Shown here one piece after another: positions 1 through 10,184 of a stretch of 64,000 nt of DNA. The position numbers were made by a program, and so were the translations under genes. Below the pieces are notes generated by a model. That model was not told where the DNA came from. It worked only from the letters and a program-made list of their open reading frames with translations, and did not search any database. Source of the DNA: Aquificales bacterium (lineage in GTDB: Bacteria > Aquificota > Aquificia > Aquificales > Aquificaceae); NCBI GenBank assembly GCA_027037055.1, contig JALWBR010000039.1, positions 1 to 64,000 of the forward strand, read 5' to 3'. How positions within the stretch are numbered: position 1 is the stretch's first letter; each line of letters opens with the position of its first letter.

Positions 1-1
1 A

Positions 2-2332
2 AGGGTTTTAAAAAGGAAACTTGCAAAAAAGGCTATTGTTCTGAGGGACGGAGTGTGGAAGGAGATAGAAGCGAGATTAATAGTTCCGGGGGATGTGGTC
101 AAACTTAGGATAGGGGATATAGTGCCTGCGGATATAGAGCTGGTGGAAGGCGATTATCTGCTTATTGACCAATCCGCTTTGACTGGGGAGTCATTACCCG
201 TAACAAAGAAAAAAGGGGAAAAGGTCTTTGCCAATTCTGTAGTGAAACAGGGAGAGATGATAGGGATTGTAAAGGAAACGGGGATTAACACCTATTTCGG
301 TAAAACGGTGAAGCTTGTGGCAAAAGCGGAAAGGGAACAAAGATCCCACTTTCAGGAGATGGTTATTAAAGTCGGAAACTTTCTCATAGTAACCACCCTC
401 GGACTTGTGGCAATAATGATACTTGTTGAATTGAACAGAGGGGCGGGATGGATTGAAATCCTCAGATTCTCTTTGGTTCTCACCGTTGCCTCAATTCCCG
501 TTGCCTTACCTGCTGTGTTGACGGTAACCATGGCCGTGGGTGCTTTAAGTCTTGCAAAGAGGCAGGTTATAGTAAGTAAACTTTCCGCCATAGAAGAACT
601 GGCGGGAGTGGATATTTTGTGTTCGGACAAGACGGGTACCTTAACCCAGAATAAGATGACCATATCCGTGCCGTTTACGGTAAACGGATATACATCACGG
701 GATCTTATGTTTTATGCGGGACTTGCTTCAGCGGAAGAGAATAGGGATCCCATAGAAGAGCCAATATTTGAGTGGTTAAAGGAACATGGTTTATACGAAG
801 AATTAAAAAAATGTACGGTGGAAAAGTTTATACCCTTTGATCCAGTAAGAAAGCGAACAGAGGCGAAGGTAATATGCGGTGATGGTATTGTTACTGTTAC
901 AAAAGGGGCACCTCAGGTTATTCTCGCTTTGTCCGATCAGGAAGAGATTGATCCCCGTCTTATTCAAGAAAAGATTGAAGAATTCGCGGAAAACGGCTTC
1001 AGAACACTGGGAGTAGCCTACAAAAGGGAAGGAGAAGATAAATATCACTTTGTAGGACTCATACCTCTCTTTGATCCGCCGAGGGAGGATTCTAAAAAAG
1101 CGATTGAGGAAGCAAAAAGATACGGGGTAAATATAAAGATGATAACGGGTGACAATATAGCGGTCGCAAGATATATAGCCAAATTGCTGGGTATAGGGGA
1201 AAATATACACAGCGCAAGGGAGCTGAGGGGTGAAACTTATGAGGAGTACATAATCCTTGCGGAGATAATAGCTAAGGCCTTGCTGAAAACGGAAGGCATA
1301 TCGGAAGAGGAGGCTAACAAAAGGGCTAAAAAGATAGCGGAGTTGGTTGAAAAGGAGTTGGAAGGCAGAAAGCTACCCGCGGGTACGGTTAAAAGACACG
1401 AGTCGGAGATAATAAAAATAATTGAAGAGGCGGATGGCTTTGCGGAAGTCTTCCCAGAAGATAAATACTTTATAGTGGATAAGCTTCAGAAGGCAAATCA
1501 TATAGTGGGTATGACCGGTGACGGGGTAAACGATGCACCCGCATTAAGGAAAGCGGATGTAGGTATTGCGGTATCAAATGCCACGGACGCGGCGAGGGCG
1601 TCAGCATCCTTAGTTTTGACAGCTCCTGGTCTCATGGTCATAATAAAAGCCATTGAAATAGCAAGGGAAATATTTGGAAGGATGGAATCCTATACAATCT
1701 ACAGAATAGCGGAAACCATAAGGGTTGTCCTATTCATGAGTCTATCCATAGTCATTTTCCAGTTCTATCCCGTTACACCCATCATGATAATAATACTTGC
1801 CCTTCTCAATGACATACCCATTCTCTCCATAGCCTACGACAGATCAAGGATAGCTAAGAAACCCGTGAGATGGGATATGTATGAAATGATGGTCATGTCC
1901 TTCTGGCTCGGTATAGCAGGTGTTATATCATCCTTCCTGCTCTTCTTTCTGCTCGTAGAATATTGGGGCTTAAGTCATGATATTATAAGATCCATAATCT
2001 TTACAAAGCTGGTGGTGGCGGGACACGGTACTATTTACAATACAAGAGTAAAAGGCTGGTTCTGGGAAAAGCCTCACCCTTCACCACTGCTATGGATAGC
2101 GACCTTCGGTACGAGAATAATAGGAACCGTAATAGCGGTTTACGGATTCGGTCTTATAACCCCGATAGGATGGGAATGGGCATTATTTATATGGGGATAT
2201 GCACTTGTATGGTTTATATTTAATGATGCGGTTAAAATGGCTATACTGAAGATGTATTGGGCTAAAAAGTTTTTCTTTGCCCCGGGTCACTTCAAGTGGC
2301 TGAGGAGAGAACTCGGTGAGAAGGTAAGCTGA
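2..2332 (+). CDS. Plasma-membrane proton-pumping P-type ATPase (P3A), 5' truncated by window edge
   Basis: Ion-pumping P-type ATPase, probably exporting protons with ATP. The reading frame is open from base 2. The codons before the first possible start (GTG at 53) already read as family sequence (LRDGVWKEI leading into the actuator domain), so the true start lies upstream of the window and roughly 80-100 residues are missing. Visible motifs are TGES in the actuator domain (about 182-193), the phosphorylated Asp in DKTGTLT (626-646), TGDN and TGDGVNDAP (about 1514-1540) in the P/N domains, and a C-terminal block of hydrophobic helices. The lack of heavy-metal-binding motifs and the close match to archaeal/plant-type H+-ATPases favour the P3A class. 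The next gene starts two bases after the stop, so they are probably co-transcribed. Confidence 0.9.
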   Translation, partial: RVLKRKLAKKAIVLRDGVWKEIEARLIVPGDVVKLRIGDIVPADIELVEGDYLLIDQSALTGESLPVTKKKGEKVFANSVVKQGEMIGIVKETGINTYFGKTVKLVAKAEREQRSHFQEMVIKVGNFLIVTTLGLVAIMILVELNRGAGWIEILRFSLVLTVASIPVALPAVLTVTMAVGALSLAKRQVIVSKLSAIEELAGVDILCSDKTGTLTQNKMTISVPFTVNGYTSRDLMFYAGLASAEENRDPIEEPIFEWLKEHGLYEELKKCTVEKFIPFDPVRKRTEAKVICGDGIVTVTKGAPQVILALSDQEEIDPRLIQEKIEEFAENGFRTLGVAYKREGEDKYHFVGLIPLFDPPREDSKKAIEEAKRYGVNIKMITGDNIAVARYIAKLLGIGENIHSARELRGETYEEYIILAEIIAKALLKTEGISEEEANKRAKKIAELVEKELEGRKLPAGTVKRHESEIIKIIEEADGFAEVFPEDKYFIVDKLQKANHIVGMTGDGVNDAPALRKADVGIAVSNATDAARASASLVLTAPGLMVIIKAIEIAREIFGRMESYTIYRIAETIRVVLFMSLSIVIFQFYPVTPIMIIILALLNDIPILSIAYDRSRIAKKPVRWDMYEMMVMSFWLGIAGVISSFLLFFLLVEYWGLSHDIIRSIIFTKLVVAGHGTIYNTRVKGWFWEKPHPSPLLWIATFGTRIIGTVIAVYGFGLITPIGWEWALFIWGYALVWFIFNDAVKMAILKMYWAKKFFFAPGHFKWLRRELGEKVS

Positions 2333-2334
2333 AT

Positions 2335-3495
2335 ATGTTTTATATTTCCAAGGTTTCCCCTTTTATTTTCGGTTTGGGTATCTTCAATTTGATTTACTCC
2401 CTTATTTACAAAAGTTTGCACGGAATTGATGAAAGATTCCTTATCCTTCTTATTTACGGGTTCATCTGTACCGTAATAGTAGGTGCAATGTACCAAATAA
2501 TTCCTAATTCCCAAGGAGGAAAACTGAAACACCTTTATATCTCATACCTCGTATTTACAGGGCTTATCCTATTTTCCCTGTTTTCTTATATTTCCCATAT
2601 TACAATATCAGCATTCTTCTTCTTTATTTCCGTTCTTATCCTTTTGACTCACCTATTACCCATCATAAAAAACTGGCATCCCCCTACGGTGAAATTTCTT
2701 GGTGCTTCCCTTATGTATCTATTTTTGTCATCACTTCTTTTACTCTTAAGCGGTCTGGGTCTTATTAATGTTCAAACAGCTGTACATACCGCAACGGTAG
2801 GAGTTTTACTTAATGCGGTTTACGGTGTAGAGTTGGCGTGGATACCAATGCTAACAATGACGGCGGTTGACCTGAGAAAGGCTACCCTTCTTTTTTACAT
2901 AAAACAGATCTCAACTCCCCTTTTTATACTCGCCTTTTACACCCTTGAATACAAGTATATAGGTATGGCTTCCCTTCTTGAAATAGGTATAGCCCTATCC
3001 TTTTTGATGCTGATTTATACAACCTTAAGAAAGAGAAAAGGTTTGGCAAATGTACCCCCCGTTGTTAAGATTTTCCTTTATGCCCTTTTACTTTTACCCT
3101 TAGGCATGCTCTTAGGCTCACACATGGCTTTTCAGCCCGATAATATAAACACTTTTATAAATCTTCATATAAATGTTCTTGTTTACGGATTTGCAGTTTT
3201 TACAGTATTCGGCGGTATATTTCATCTACTGCCGAGGATAGTTTGGAACTGGCTTTATGCAGGTAAAACCTCAACAGTTACAATAAGCGATCTCGTTGAT
3301 GAAAAGGGATTTTCAAAACTTGTAAAATACTCCCTTCTTCTCTACCCCCTTTATGTGCTTACGGATATATATTTTAACCTTCCATCCCTTCTTCTATATT
3401 TATTCATTATACTTTTATACATAAAGGTTACCTTTTTGAAAACCTTAATTACAATAAAAAAGGAGAAGGAACATGGCGGTAATAAAGAAGCTTGA
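2335..3495 (+). CDS. Polytopic membrane protein resembling haem-copper oxidase subunit I / NnrS-like proteins
   Basis: About 386 residues, almost entirely hydrophobic, with roughly 10-12 predicted membrane helices. Two segments recall cytochrome oxidase subunit I-like proteins: GAMYQIIPN near residue 50, and a late helix where LHINVLVYGF is followed by GGIFHLLPRI. The regularly placed His residues (HTATVG, GSHMAF, LHINV, IFHLLP) could be haem or metal ligands. The full catalytic set of a true oxidase was not established, so no reaction is claimed. It directly follows the proton ATPase and overlaps the cupin gene by 23 bases, which suggests one operon. Alternative: a generic multi-pass membrane protein. 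The family name is a pattern-based inference. Confidence 0.5.
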   Translation: MFYISKVSPFIFGLGIFNLIYSLIYKSLHGIDERFLILLIYGFICTVIVGAMYQIIPNSQGGKLKHLYISYLVFTGLILFSLFSYISHITISAFFFFISVLILLTHLLPIIKNWHPPTVKFLGASLMYLFLSSLLLLLSGLGLINVQTAVHTATVGVLLNAVYGVELAWIPMLTMTAVDLRKATLLFYIKQISTPLFILAFYTLEYKYIGMASLLEIGIALSFLMLIYTTLRKRKGLANVPPVVKIFLYALLLLPLGMLLGSHMAFQPDNINTFINLHINVLVYGFAVFTVFGGIFHLLPRIVWNWLYAGKTSTVTISDLVDEKGFSKLVKYSLLLYPLYVLTDIYFNLPSLLLYLFIILLYIKVTFLKTLITIKKEKEHGGNKEA

Positions 3496-3805
3496 AGAAA
3501 AGTTTGACTCAGAATCAGTAACCACAGAGGTTGTTTATAACCATCCCAACGGAAGGGTGGTAAGATTCTATATACCTACGGGAAAGGAGGTAAAACCGCA
3601 CAAATCTAAATCAAGTGTATTTGTTACAGTCCTTAAAGGGGCATTGGTATTTTACATAGGTAAGGAAGACACCCATGAAACCCTGAGGGCGGGTGATTCT
3701 GTTTATTACGAACCGGAGGAGCTTCACGGATTTAAGGCATTGGAAGATTCCGTTGTTGAGGCTATAATTTCACCTGATCCTTCTTCTCAAAGGTTAAGCC
3801 TTTGA
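3473..3805 (+). CDS. Small single-domain cupin protein
   Basis: A 110-residue protein with a cupin beta-barrel pattern: HKSKSSVFVTVLKG, GKEDTHETLRAGDSVYYEP and ELHGFKALEDS. It keeps a partial metal-site pattern (His near residue 43, Glu and His near 83-85). Ligand and role are unknown; small cupins are often metal-dependent binding or sensing proteins. A purine-rich ribosome site (aaaaaggagaaggaac) sits just before the ATG, inside the end of the upstream membrane-protein gene, so translation is probably coupled. Confidence 0.75.
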   Translation: MAVIKKLEEKFDSESVTTEVVYNHPNGRVVRFYIPTGKEVKPHKSKSSVFVTVLKGALVFYIGKEDTHETLRAGDSVYYEPEELHGFKALEDSVVEAIISPDPSSQRLSL

Positions 3806-3817
3806 ATCAAAACATTG

Positions 3818-3826
3818 TGGTATAAT
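3818..3826 (+). promoter_or_regulatory. Extended -10 promoter for gyrB
   Basis: TGG followed by a perfect TATAAT (3821-3826), 14 bases before the gyrB ATG. No clear -35 hexamer lies at the usual distance and no Shine-Dalgarno sequence is present, so the leader would be only about 8 bases. Read by eye; no start site was mapped. Confidence 0.5.
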
Positions 3827-3840
3827 AATAAGAACAGCAA

Positions 3841-6204
3841 ATGTCAAAGGAAAATCAATACACAGCGGAAGCTATCAAAGCCGTAACGGGCTTAGAACAT
3901 GTCCGTCTAAGACCCTCTATGTACATAGGTGATATAGGGGAGAGGGGTCTGCATCATCTTATATGGGAAATACTTGACAATGCGGTTGATGAGGCAATGG
4001 CGGGTTTCGCCCGCAACATTACTGTTATCATCCATGATGATAATTCGGTTACAGTAGAAGATGACGGAAGGGGTATTCCCATAGATATACATCCCGAAAC
4101 GGGAAAGCCCGCTGTTGAAATGGTTTTCACACTTCTGGGAGCAGGAGGGAAATTTGATAAAAAAGCTTATAGATACTCAGGAGGTCTTCACGGTGTAGGA
4201 GCTTCGGTGGTAAATGCCCTTTCCGAATGGCTTGAAGTGGAAGTTTACAGGGACGGAAGGATATACAAACAGGAGTACAAAAGGGGAGAACCCTTATACG
4301 ATCTAAGGATCGTCGGGAAAACAACGAAAAGGGGAACAAAGGTAAGATTTAAGCCGGATGCGGAGATATTTGAAACCACGAAGATAAAGTTTGATATTGT
4401 AGAAAAGAGAATAAGGGAACTCGCTTACCTTAATCCGGAAGTTACCTTCAGACTTATAGACGAGAGAACCGGAAAAAATCTCACATACAGGTTTGAAAAG
4501 GGTATTGAAGAGCTTGTTAAATTTCTGGAAGCGGGTAAAGAACCACTATTTGACGGAATAATAAGAATTCAAGGGGACAGGGACGGGGTTATAGTTGATA
4601 TAGCTTTTCACTATACGAAGGAATACAAGGAAGTACTTGAGGGCTTTGTAAACAATATTAAGACTATTGAAGGCGGTACCCATATAACAGGATTCAGAAG
4701 CGGGCTTACAAAGGCTGTTATGAAAAGTGCTCAAACTTTAAAGCTTTCAAAGGAGCTCAAACAAACCTTTACAGGTGAAGACATAAGGGAGGGATTGGTT
4801 GGAGTGGTTGCCTGTAAGGTACCCGATCCCCAGTTTGAAGGACAAACCAAAACAAAGCTTGGAAATCAAAATGTTAAGAACATAGTTGAATCAATAACCT
4901 ATGAACACCTTATGAAGTTTTTTGAGAAAAACAGGGAAGTATTAAGACTTATAGTTGAAAAGGCTATTGAGTCAGCACTGGCAAGGGAAGCGGCAAAGAA
5001 GGCAAAAGAGCTGGTAAGAAGGAAGTCGCCCCTTGAGGATTCCGTTTTACCCGGTAAGCTTGCTGATTGTTCCGAAAAGGATCCCCACAAGTGCGAACTT
5101 TTCATAGTTGAGGGTGAAAGTGCGGGAGGTTCAGCAAAACAGGGCAGGGACAGAAGATATCAGGCAATTCTTCCGCTAAGGGGAAAAATAATAAATGTTG
5201 AAAAGGCAAGAATGGATAAGGTACTTTCAAATGAAGAGGTGAAAACCATCATAAGTGCTCTCGGATGCGGAATAGGGGATGATATAGATCTTTCAAAGTT
5301 AAGATATGACAAAATAGTCCTCATGACGGATGCGGATGTTGACGGTTCCCATATAAGGACACTGCTTTTAACCCTCTTTTACAGATATATGCCTGCACTC
5401 ATAGAGGCGGGTCACCTCTATATAGCCCAACCCCCCTTATACAGGGTGAAAATAGGAAAACAACAATTTTATGTTAAGGATGACAAAGAGTTTGACCAGC
5501 TCCTGCTTAAAAGGATAAAGGAGACATGTACATTGGTAGACGCGGAAGGGAAGCGATATAAGGGGGATGAATTGGTTGAGTTATTAAAAAATATAAAGCA
5601 CTTTGAGGAAAGTTACAGAGCGGTAATAAGAAGGAAGGGTGAGGACATAATAAATGCCTTGTTAAAAATTAAAGTAAGGGAGGAAGATTTAAGGGATAAG
5701 GAAAAGGTTAAAGAAATTGTAAATAAACTTTCGGAAGATCTTAAAGACTATAAGGTTGAAGCCAAATACGATGAACTTGAAGATGCCTACGAATTATTAT
5801 TTACCGATGAACAGGTGGACAGAAGGGTTATAATTGATGCGGACTTCCTATCATCGCTCTCTTACAAACAGATGATAGAAGGCTTTAATCTTAAGCTACC
5901 TGTTACATTAGAAATGGGAAGCAAGAAGAAAATTATAAACAGACTGGATGAGATTTATAACGATGCAATGGAAATGGTAAAGGAAAATATGGAGGTTCAA
6001 AGATACAAGGGTCTCGGTGAGATGAATCCAGAACAGCTTTGGGAAACTACCATGAATCCAGAAACAAGGAGGCTTATAAGGGTTACCCTTGAGGATGCTG
6101 CGGAAACGGACAGGATATTTTCTGTACTCATGGGTGAAGCGGTGGAGCCGAGGAGGGAATTTATAGAAACCTATGCAAAAGAGGTAAGGAATCTGGATGT
6201 TTAA
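3841..6204 (+). CDS. gyrB: DNA gyrase subunit B
   Basis: ATPase subunit of DNA gyrase, which with GyrA introduces negative supercoils. The 787 residues match the long gram-negative type. In order: GHKL ATPase domain (NAVDEA, DDGRGIP, the GGLHGVGASVVNAL lid), transducer domain, TOPRIM domain with EGESAGG (catalytic Glu about 424) and DADVDGSH (Asp 497/499/501), and the C-terminal GyrA-contact segment (QRYKGLGEMNPEQLW). QAILPLRGKI(I)NVEKA is typical of GyrB/ParE. An insert of about 150 residues between TOPRIM and the C-terminal segment accounts for the length. The 3' end overlaps the stress-protein gene by 8 bases. GyrB is preferred over ParE because of its length. Confidence 0.96.
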   Translation: MSKENQYTAEAIKAVTGLEHVRLRPSMYIGDIGERGLHHLIWEILDNAVDEAMAGFARNITVIIHDDNSVTVEDDGRGIPIDIHPETGKPAVEMVFTLLGAGGKFDKKAYRYSGGLHGVGASVVNALSEWLEVEVYRDGRIYKQEYKRGEPLYDLRIVGKTTKRGTKVRFKPDAEIFETTKIKFDIVEKRIRELAYLNPEVTFRLIDERTGKNLTYRFEKGIEELVKFLEAGKEPLFDGIIRIQGDRDGVIVDIAFHYTKEYKEVLEGFVNNIKTIEGGTHITGFRSGLTKAVMKSAQTLKLSKELKQTFTGEDIREGLVGVVACKVPDPQFEGQTKTKLGNQNVKNIVESITYEHLMKFFEKNREVLRLIVEKAIESALAREAAKKAKELVRRKSPLEDSVLPGKLADCSEKDPHKCELFIVEGESAGGSAKQGRDRRYQAILPLRGKIINVEKARMDKVLSNEEVKTIISALGCGIGDDIDLSKLRYDKIVLMTDADVDGSHIRTLLLTLFYRYMPALIEAGHLYIAQPPLYRVKIGKQQFYVKDDKEFDQLLLKRIKETCTLVDAEGKRYKGDELVELLKNIKHFEESYRAVIRRKGEDIINALLKIKVREEDLRDKEKVKEIVNKLSEDLKDYKVEAKYDELEDAYELLFTDEQVDRRVIIDADFLSSLSYKQMIEGFNLKLPVTLEMGSKKKIINRLDEIYNDAMEMVKENMEVQRYKGLGEMNPEQLWETTMNPETRRLIRVTLEDAAETDRIFSVLMGEAVEPRREFIETYAKEVRNLDV

Positions 6205-7018
6205 GAGAATTATTGTGGGTCTTGACGGTTCCCTCTCCTCTTGGAATGCAGTTGACTACGCCTTTGATCTTTCAAAGCTTATAAATGCACCAGTGATAGG
6301 CGTGTATGTTATTGATTCAAGACTTATAAATGAAACCTTTATCACGGATCTGCTCGGATTTCTCGGCTTTACCTACTATGAGGATATGACACCCAAGATA
6401 AGGGAGTTTTTAAACAAAAGGGCTGATGATGTTCTTAATCAATTTCTTGATTACGGAAGGGAGAAGGGTGTAAATGTATCTGTTGTCAAACTTGAGGGTG
6501 TACCCTACAAGGAGCTTCTGGATCAAACGGACAGGGATGATATACTCTTTATAGGAAAAAGGGGTGAAAAGTATATAAAAGGTTTTCTCCTCGGTTCTAC
6601 ATCATATATAGTAGCGAAAAAGTCCAAGTTCCCTATTTTTATGACCACCGCCAACCACAGGAATATAGAAAGGATAGCGGTTGCCTACGACGGGCGCGTT
6701 GGATCAAAAAAGTTAAATGAGTATGCAAAACTCTTCATGAAGGTTTACAACGCGGAAGTTCACTACATATATGTAAAGGAAAGCAGAGAGATAGAAGATA
6801 TAGAAACGGAGTTACTTGAAAATCTTGATTTCAAATTCGTATTTCACGGCAGGGAAGGTATGCCGGAAGAGGAAATAATAGATGTATGCAAGGAAGAATC
6901 AATAGACCTGCTTATAATGGGAGCCTTCGGAAAAGGTGAATTTAAAGAGCTTATAATGGGTAGTACCACATCCTTCATAATAAACAACCTTGATATTCCC
7001 CTACTCCTTGTTAAATAA
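6197..7018 (+). CDS. Tandem universal stress protein (two UspA domains)
   Basis: A 273-residue protein made of two UspA domains. The first covers about 1-150 (FKRIIVGLDGS... GKRGEKYIKGFLLGST) and the second about 155-273 (IERIAVAYDG... GAFGKGEFKELIMGST). Both keep the G-2x-G-9x-G-S/T nucleotide-binding pattern, so ATP binding by both halves is likely. Usp proteins are cytoplasmic and linked to stress survival; the specific signal is unknown. The ATG lies inside the end of gyrB (8-base overlap), implying translational coupling. Its 3' end overlaps the convergent gcvPB by 18 bases, with no terminator visible between them. Confidence 0.9.
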   Translation: MFKRIIVGLDGSLSSWNAVDYAFDLSKLINAPVIGVYVIDSRLINETFITDLLGFLGFTYYEDMTPKIREFLNKRADDVLNQFLDYGREKGVNVSVVKLEGVPYKELLDQTDRDDILFIGKRGEKYIKGFLLGSTSYIVAKKSKFPIFMTTANHRNIERIAVAYDGRVGSKKLNEYAKLFMKVYNAEVHYIYVKESREIEDIETELLENLDFKFVFHGREGMPEEEIIDVCKEESIDLLIMGAFGKGEFKELIMGSTTSFIINNLDIPLLLVK

Positions 7019-8455
7019 ATCCTTAAAAGTTACCCTTAGATTCCTGTTTGCTTCCGCTTCCTTTATCCTTCTTACTGGTGTTTTATGAGGGGCATTCTTT
7101 ACTATTTCGGGATTTTCCCTTGCTTCCTTTACTATATTCTTTAAAGCCTTCGCAAAGGATTTTATGGTTTGAAATGTCTCCGTCTCCGTAGGCTCTATCA
7201 TAAGGGCTTCCCTTACTATAAGGGGGAAATATACGGTGGGGGCATAAAAACCGTAGTCAAGTAACCTTTTGGCAACATCAATTGCCTTTATATCATACTT
7301 GAGTAAATTAACAGCGGATAAGACGAATTCATGAAGACACGGAGAATCCGGATAGGGATCCTTAAAGACACCCTTGAGCATGTGTTTAAGCAGTCTTGCG
7401 TTTAATACACTGTACTTTGCTACCTTCTCCAAATCCCTTCCGTAGTAAAGAATATAAGCAAGAGCCTTTATAAATACACCGTAATGACCGTAAAAGGATA
7501 TAACCTTACCTACGGACTTCGGTCTATCCCAATCAAGGTAGTATTTCTCACCGTCAAATTCAACCGATGGGACCGGAAGGTACGGTGAGAGTCTTTCGGA
7601 GACACCTATGGGACCGCTTCCTGGTCCTCCGCCCCCGTGGGGGGTTGAAAAGGTTTTGTGAAGATTAAAGTGCATAACATCAACACCCCATTTTCCCGGT
7701 TGAAACAAGCCTATAAGGGCGTTAAAGTTCGCACCGTCCATGTAAAGTAGGGCATCCCTTTTGTGGAGTTCTTCAGCTATATCAACTATATTCTCCTCAA
7801 ATATACCCAAGGTATTGGGATTTGTTATCATCAGACAGGCGGTATCATCGTCAAGCTTTTTGTAAAAATCGTCCATATCAATTTGGCCTTTCTTATTACT
7901 CTTTACTGGAACGACCTTAAATCCCCCCATACTTGCGGTAGCGGGATTTGTTCCATGGGCGGAATCGGGTATAAGCACCTTTTTCTTATTAACATTACCC
8001 CTGTCTTTATGATAAGCGGATATTAGGAGTATGCCGGTTAATTCGCCGTGGGCACCCGCAGCGGGATGAAGGCATACATCATGAAAACCTCCCAGCTCCT
8101 TTAAAAGCTCCTTCAACATAAACATAAGTTTGAGTGAACCCTGGATAAATTCTTCGGGAGCCATAGGATGGACCTCGGTAAGACTTTTAAGACTTGCAAC
8201 CTCTTCATTGATGCGGGGATTGTACTTCATAGTACACGACCCAAGGGGGAAAAAGTTTGTATCAACGGAATAGTTTTTATGAGAAAGATTGGTATAATGC
8301 CTTACAACCTCATTCTCAGGAACCGCATCTATGTTTAATTCTTTTCTTACATAATCCTTACCCACAATGTTTTCAATATCAACCCTTTCAACATCAAGGT
8401 CCGGAAGTTTGTAACCCTTGAAGTCTTCTTTACTCAGTTCAAATATTAACCTCAT
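7001..8455 (-). CDS. gcvPB: Glycine dehydrogenase (decarboxylating) subunit 2, PLP-binding half of split P-protein
   Basis: PLP-carrying subunit of the two-subunit P-protein of the glycine cleavage system. It decarboxylates glycine and passes the aminomethyl group to lipoylated H-protein. The 484 residues match GcvPB. Diagnostic segments are [12 protein letters not shown] and [12 protein letters not shown] near the N-terminus, SAHGTNPA(T)A, and the PLP lysine in [16 protein letters not shown]. Its partner gcvPA is not in this window. The start overlaps the lysS stop by 17 bases, so the two are translationally coupled. The same complex can run toward glycine synthesis, but direction cannot be read from sequence. 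Confidence 0.95.
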   Translation of the reverse strand: MRLIFELSKEDFKGYKLPDLDVERVDIENIVGKDYVRKELNIDAVPENEVVRHYTNLSHKNYSVDTNFFPLGSCTMKYNPRINEEVASLKSLTEVHPMAPEEFIQGSLKLMFMLKELLKELGGFHDVCLHPAAGAHGELTGILLISAYHKDRGNVNKKKVLIPDSAHGTNPATASMGGFKVVPVKSNKKGQIDMDDFYKKLDDDTACLMITNPNTLGIFEENIVDIAEELHKRDALLYMDGANFNALIGLFQPGKWGVDVMHFNLHKTFSTPHGGGGPGSGPIGVSERLSPYLPVPSVEFDGEKYYLDWDRPKSVGKVISFYGHYGVFIKALAYILYYGRDLEKVAKYSVLNARLLKHMLKGVFKDPYPDSPCLHEFVLSAVNLLKYDIKAIDVAKRLLDYGFYAPTVYFPLIVREALMIEPTETETFQTIKSFAKALKNIVKEARENPEIVKNAPHKTPVRRIKEAEANRNLRVTFKDLFNKE

Positions 8456-10163
8456 CCTTTATTTTTCTCATCGCAGGGAACAGTATAACTTCCCTTATGG
8501 AAGGAGTATCCGTAAGTATCATAACAAGCCTGTCTATACCTATACCTTCACCTGCTGTAGGAGGCATACCGAATTCTAAAGCCTTTATGAAATCTTCATC
8601 CATCTCCATTGCTTCCTCATCACCCCTTTCCTTTTCCTTTAACTGTTGCAGAAATCTCTCTCTTTGCTCTACAGGATCGTTAAGCTCCGTATATGCATTA
8701 ACAACCTCTTTGCCCCCTATGAATAATTCAAACCTTTCAACTAAATCCTCATCATTCCTGTGAGTCTTTGCCAAAGGAGAAAGAATCTTCGGGAAGTCTG
8801 TTATAAAAGTGGGTTGGATCAGCTCACCTTCCACAAAATGTTCAAATATTTTGTCAATAATTTTTGCGTGGGTCATTTCATCAACCTTTTGAAGGCCCAC
8901 TTCCTTAGCCCATTTTCTCAATTCATTTTCCCTTTTAAGGAAGAACTCCTTATCCTTACCCGTTTTCTCCTTAAGTATTTCAAAGTAGGAGACCTTTCTG
9001 TAAGGAGGTGTAAGATCAATCTCATTACCTTGGTAGGTTATTTTCATGCTCCCCAGGATCTCCCTTGCAAGGAAGGAAAGAAGCTCTTCGGTAAATTCCA
9101 TAAGATCTTTGTAGTCCCAGTAGGCAACATAGAATTCAAGCATCGTAAATTCGGGATTGTGGGTAGTATCAACACCCTCATTTCTGAAGTTTTTTCCTAT
9201 CTCGTAAACCTTTGGAAAGCCTCCCACTATAAGCCTTTTAAGATACAGCTCGGGTGCTATTCTTAGGTAAAGCTCTGACTCTAAATAGTTATGGTAGGTT
9301 ACGAAAGGCTTGGCGGTTGCACCCGAAGCTACGGGTTGTAAAACGGGCGTTTCTACTTCCACAAAGCCCCTTTCATCTAAGAACTTCCTTATTACACTTA
9401 TAATCTTACTCCTTGTTATAAAAATCCTTCTTACCTCTTCATTTGCAATAAGATCAAGATATCTCTGCCTGTATCTTACCTCAACATCCTTTATACCGTG
9501 CCACTTCTCGGGTAAGGGATTTAAACACTTTGAAAGTAAAACAAACTCCGTTACATTCACCGTCAACTCACCCGTATTTGTCCTGAACAGTGTACCTTCA
9601 ACACCTATAATGTCACCCACATCAATTATTTCCGTAAATTCTTTGTACCTTTCTTCACCAACCGTATCCTTTCTGAGGTATATCTGAATCCTGCCCCATA
9701 CATCCTGAATGTGACCGAACAGAGCCTTACCCATCTGTCTTAGGGTAACCAGCCTACCAGCTATCTTTACCTTTTCGTCCTTCGGATCAAAATCATACTT
9801 TTCCTTTATACTTGCTATACTTACTGTTTCTCCTTCCGAAACAACCGCATCAAATAGGGCGAGCTTTCCGTCCTTCCTTATTAAACTTCCTTCTAAGATA
9901 TACTCCTTATCCCTTTCCGGCTCCCATGAGGAAAACACAAGAATTTCAAGACCGCTCTCGTCTGTTACACGGGATACATAGCCCTCCTCCGTCCTGGATG
10001 TCCTTTTAATCTTAGCCCTTATCCTTACCCTTTCCCCCTTAGGATCCCTTTCCCACTTTTTTCTTATACTGCCTATGTCGGGAATCCTTCCGAATCTGTA
10101 AGGATATGGCTCCTTACCCTTGGATCTTAACTCCTCAATCTTTTTTAACCTCGTTTCTTCCAT
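8439..10163 (-). CDS. lysS: Lysyl-tRNA synthetase, class II
   Basis: Charges tRNA-Lys. N-terminal OB-fold anticodon-binding domain ([20 protein letters not shown]), preceded by a second OB-like segment typical of the longer Aquificae enzyme (574 residues against about 500 in E. coli). Class II motif 2 is around [17 protein letters not shown], and motif 3 is [11 protein letters not shown] near the C-terminus. There are two nucleic-acid-binding-type blocks (about 40-110 and 125-215), so the N-terminus appears duplicated. It follows tyrS by 21 bases, with a candidate -10 box in that gap, and overlaps gcvPB downstream. Confidence 0.96.
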   Translation of the reverse strand: MEETRLKKIEELRSKGKEPYPYRFGRIPDIGSIRKKWERDPKGERVRIRAKIKRTSRTEEGYVSRVTDESGLEILVFSSWEPERDKEYILEGSLIRKDGKLALFDAVVSEGETVSIASIKEKYDFDPKDEKVKIAGRLVTLRQMGKALFGHIQDVWGRIQIYLRKDTVGEERYKEFTEIIDVGDIIGVEGTLFRTNTGELTVNVTEFVLLSKCLNPLPEKWHGIKDVEVRYRQRYLDLIANEEVRRIFITRSKIISVIRKFLDERGFVEVETPVLQPVASGATAKPFVTYHNYLESELYLRIAPELYLKRLIVGGFPKVYEIGKNFRNEGVDTTHNPEFTMLEFYVAYWDYKDLMEFTEELLSFLAREILGSMKITYQGNEIDLTPPYRKVSYFEILKEKTGKDKEFFLKRENELRKWAKEVGLQKVDEMTHAKIIDKIFEHFVEGELIQPTFITDFPKILSPLAKTHRNDEDLVERFELFIGGKEVVNAYTELNDPVEQRERFLQQLKEKERGDEEAMEMDEDFIKALEFGMPPTAGEGIGIDRLVMILTDTPSIREVILFPAMRKIKDEVNI

Positions 10164-10170
10164 GGGAGAT

Positions 10171-10176
10171 ACTATA
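10171..10176 (-). promoter_or_regulatory. Candidate -10 box for lysS
   Basis: On the minus strand TATAGT ends 7 bases before the lysS ATG (10163), inside the 21-base gap after tyrS. There is no Shine-Dalgarno sequence, so a leaderless internal start is possible. Weak consensus; read by eye only. Confidence 0.3.
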
Positions 10177-10184
10177 TTATCACA

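Noticed and set aside
53-55. GTG at 53 as the start of the P-type ATPase
   Set aside because: Codons upstream of it are already conserved family sequence, so the gene is simply cut by the window edge.
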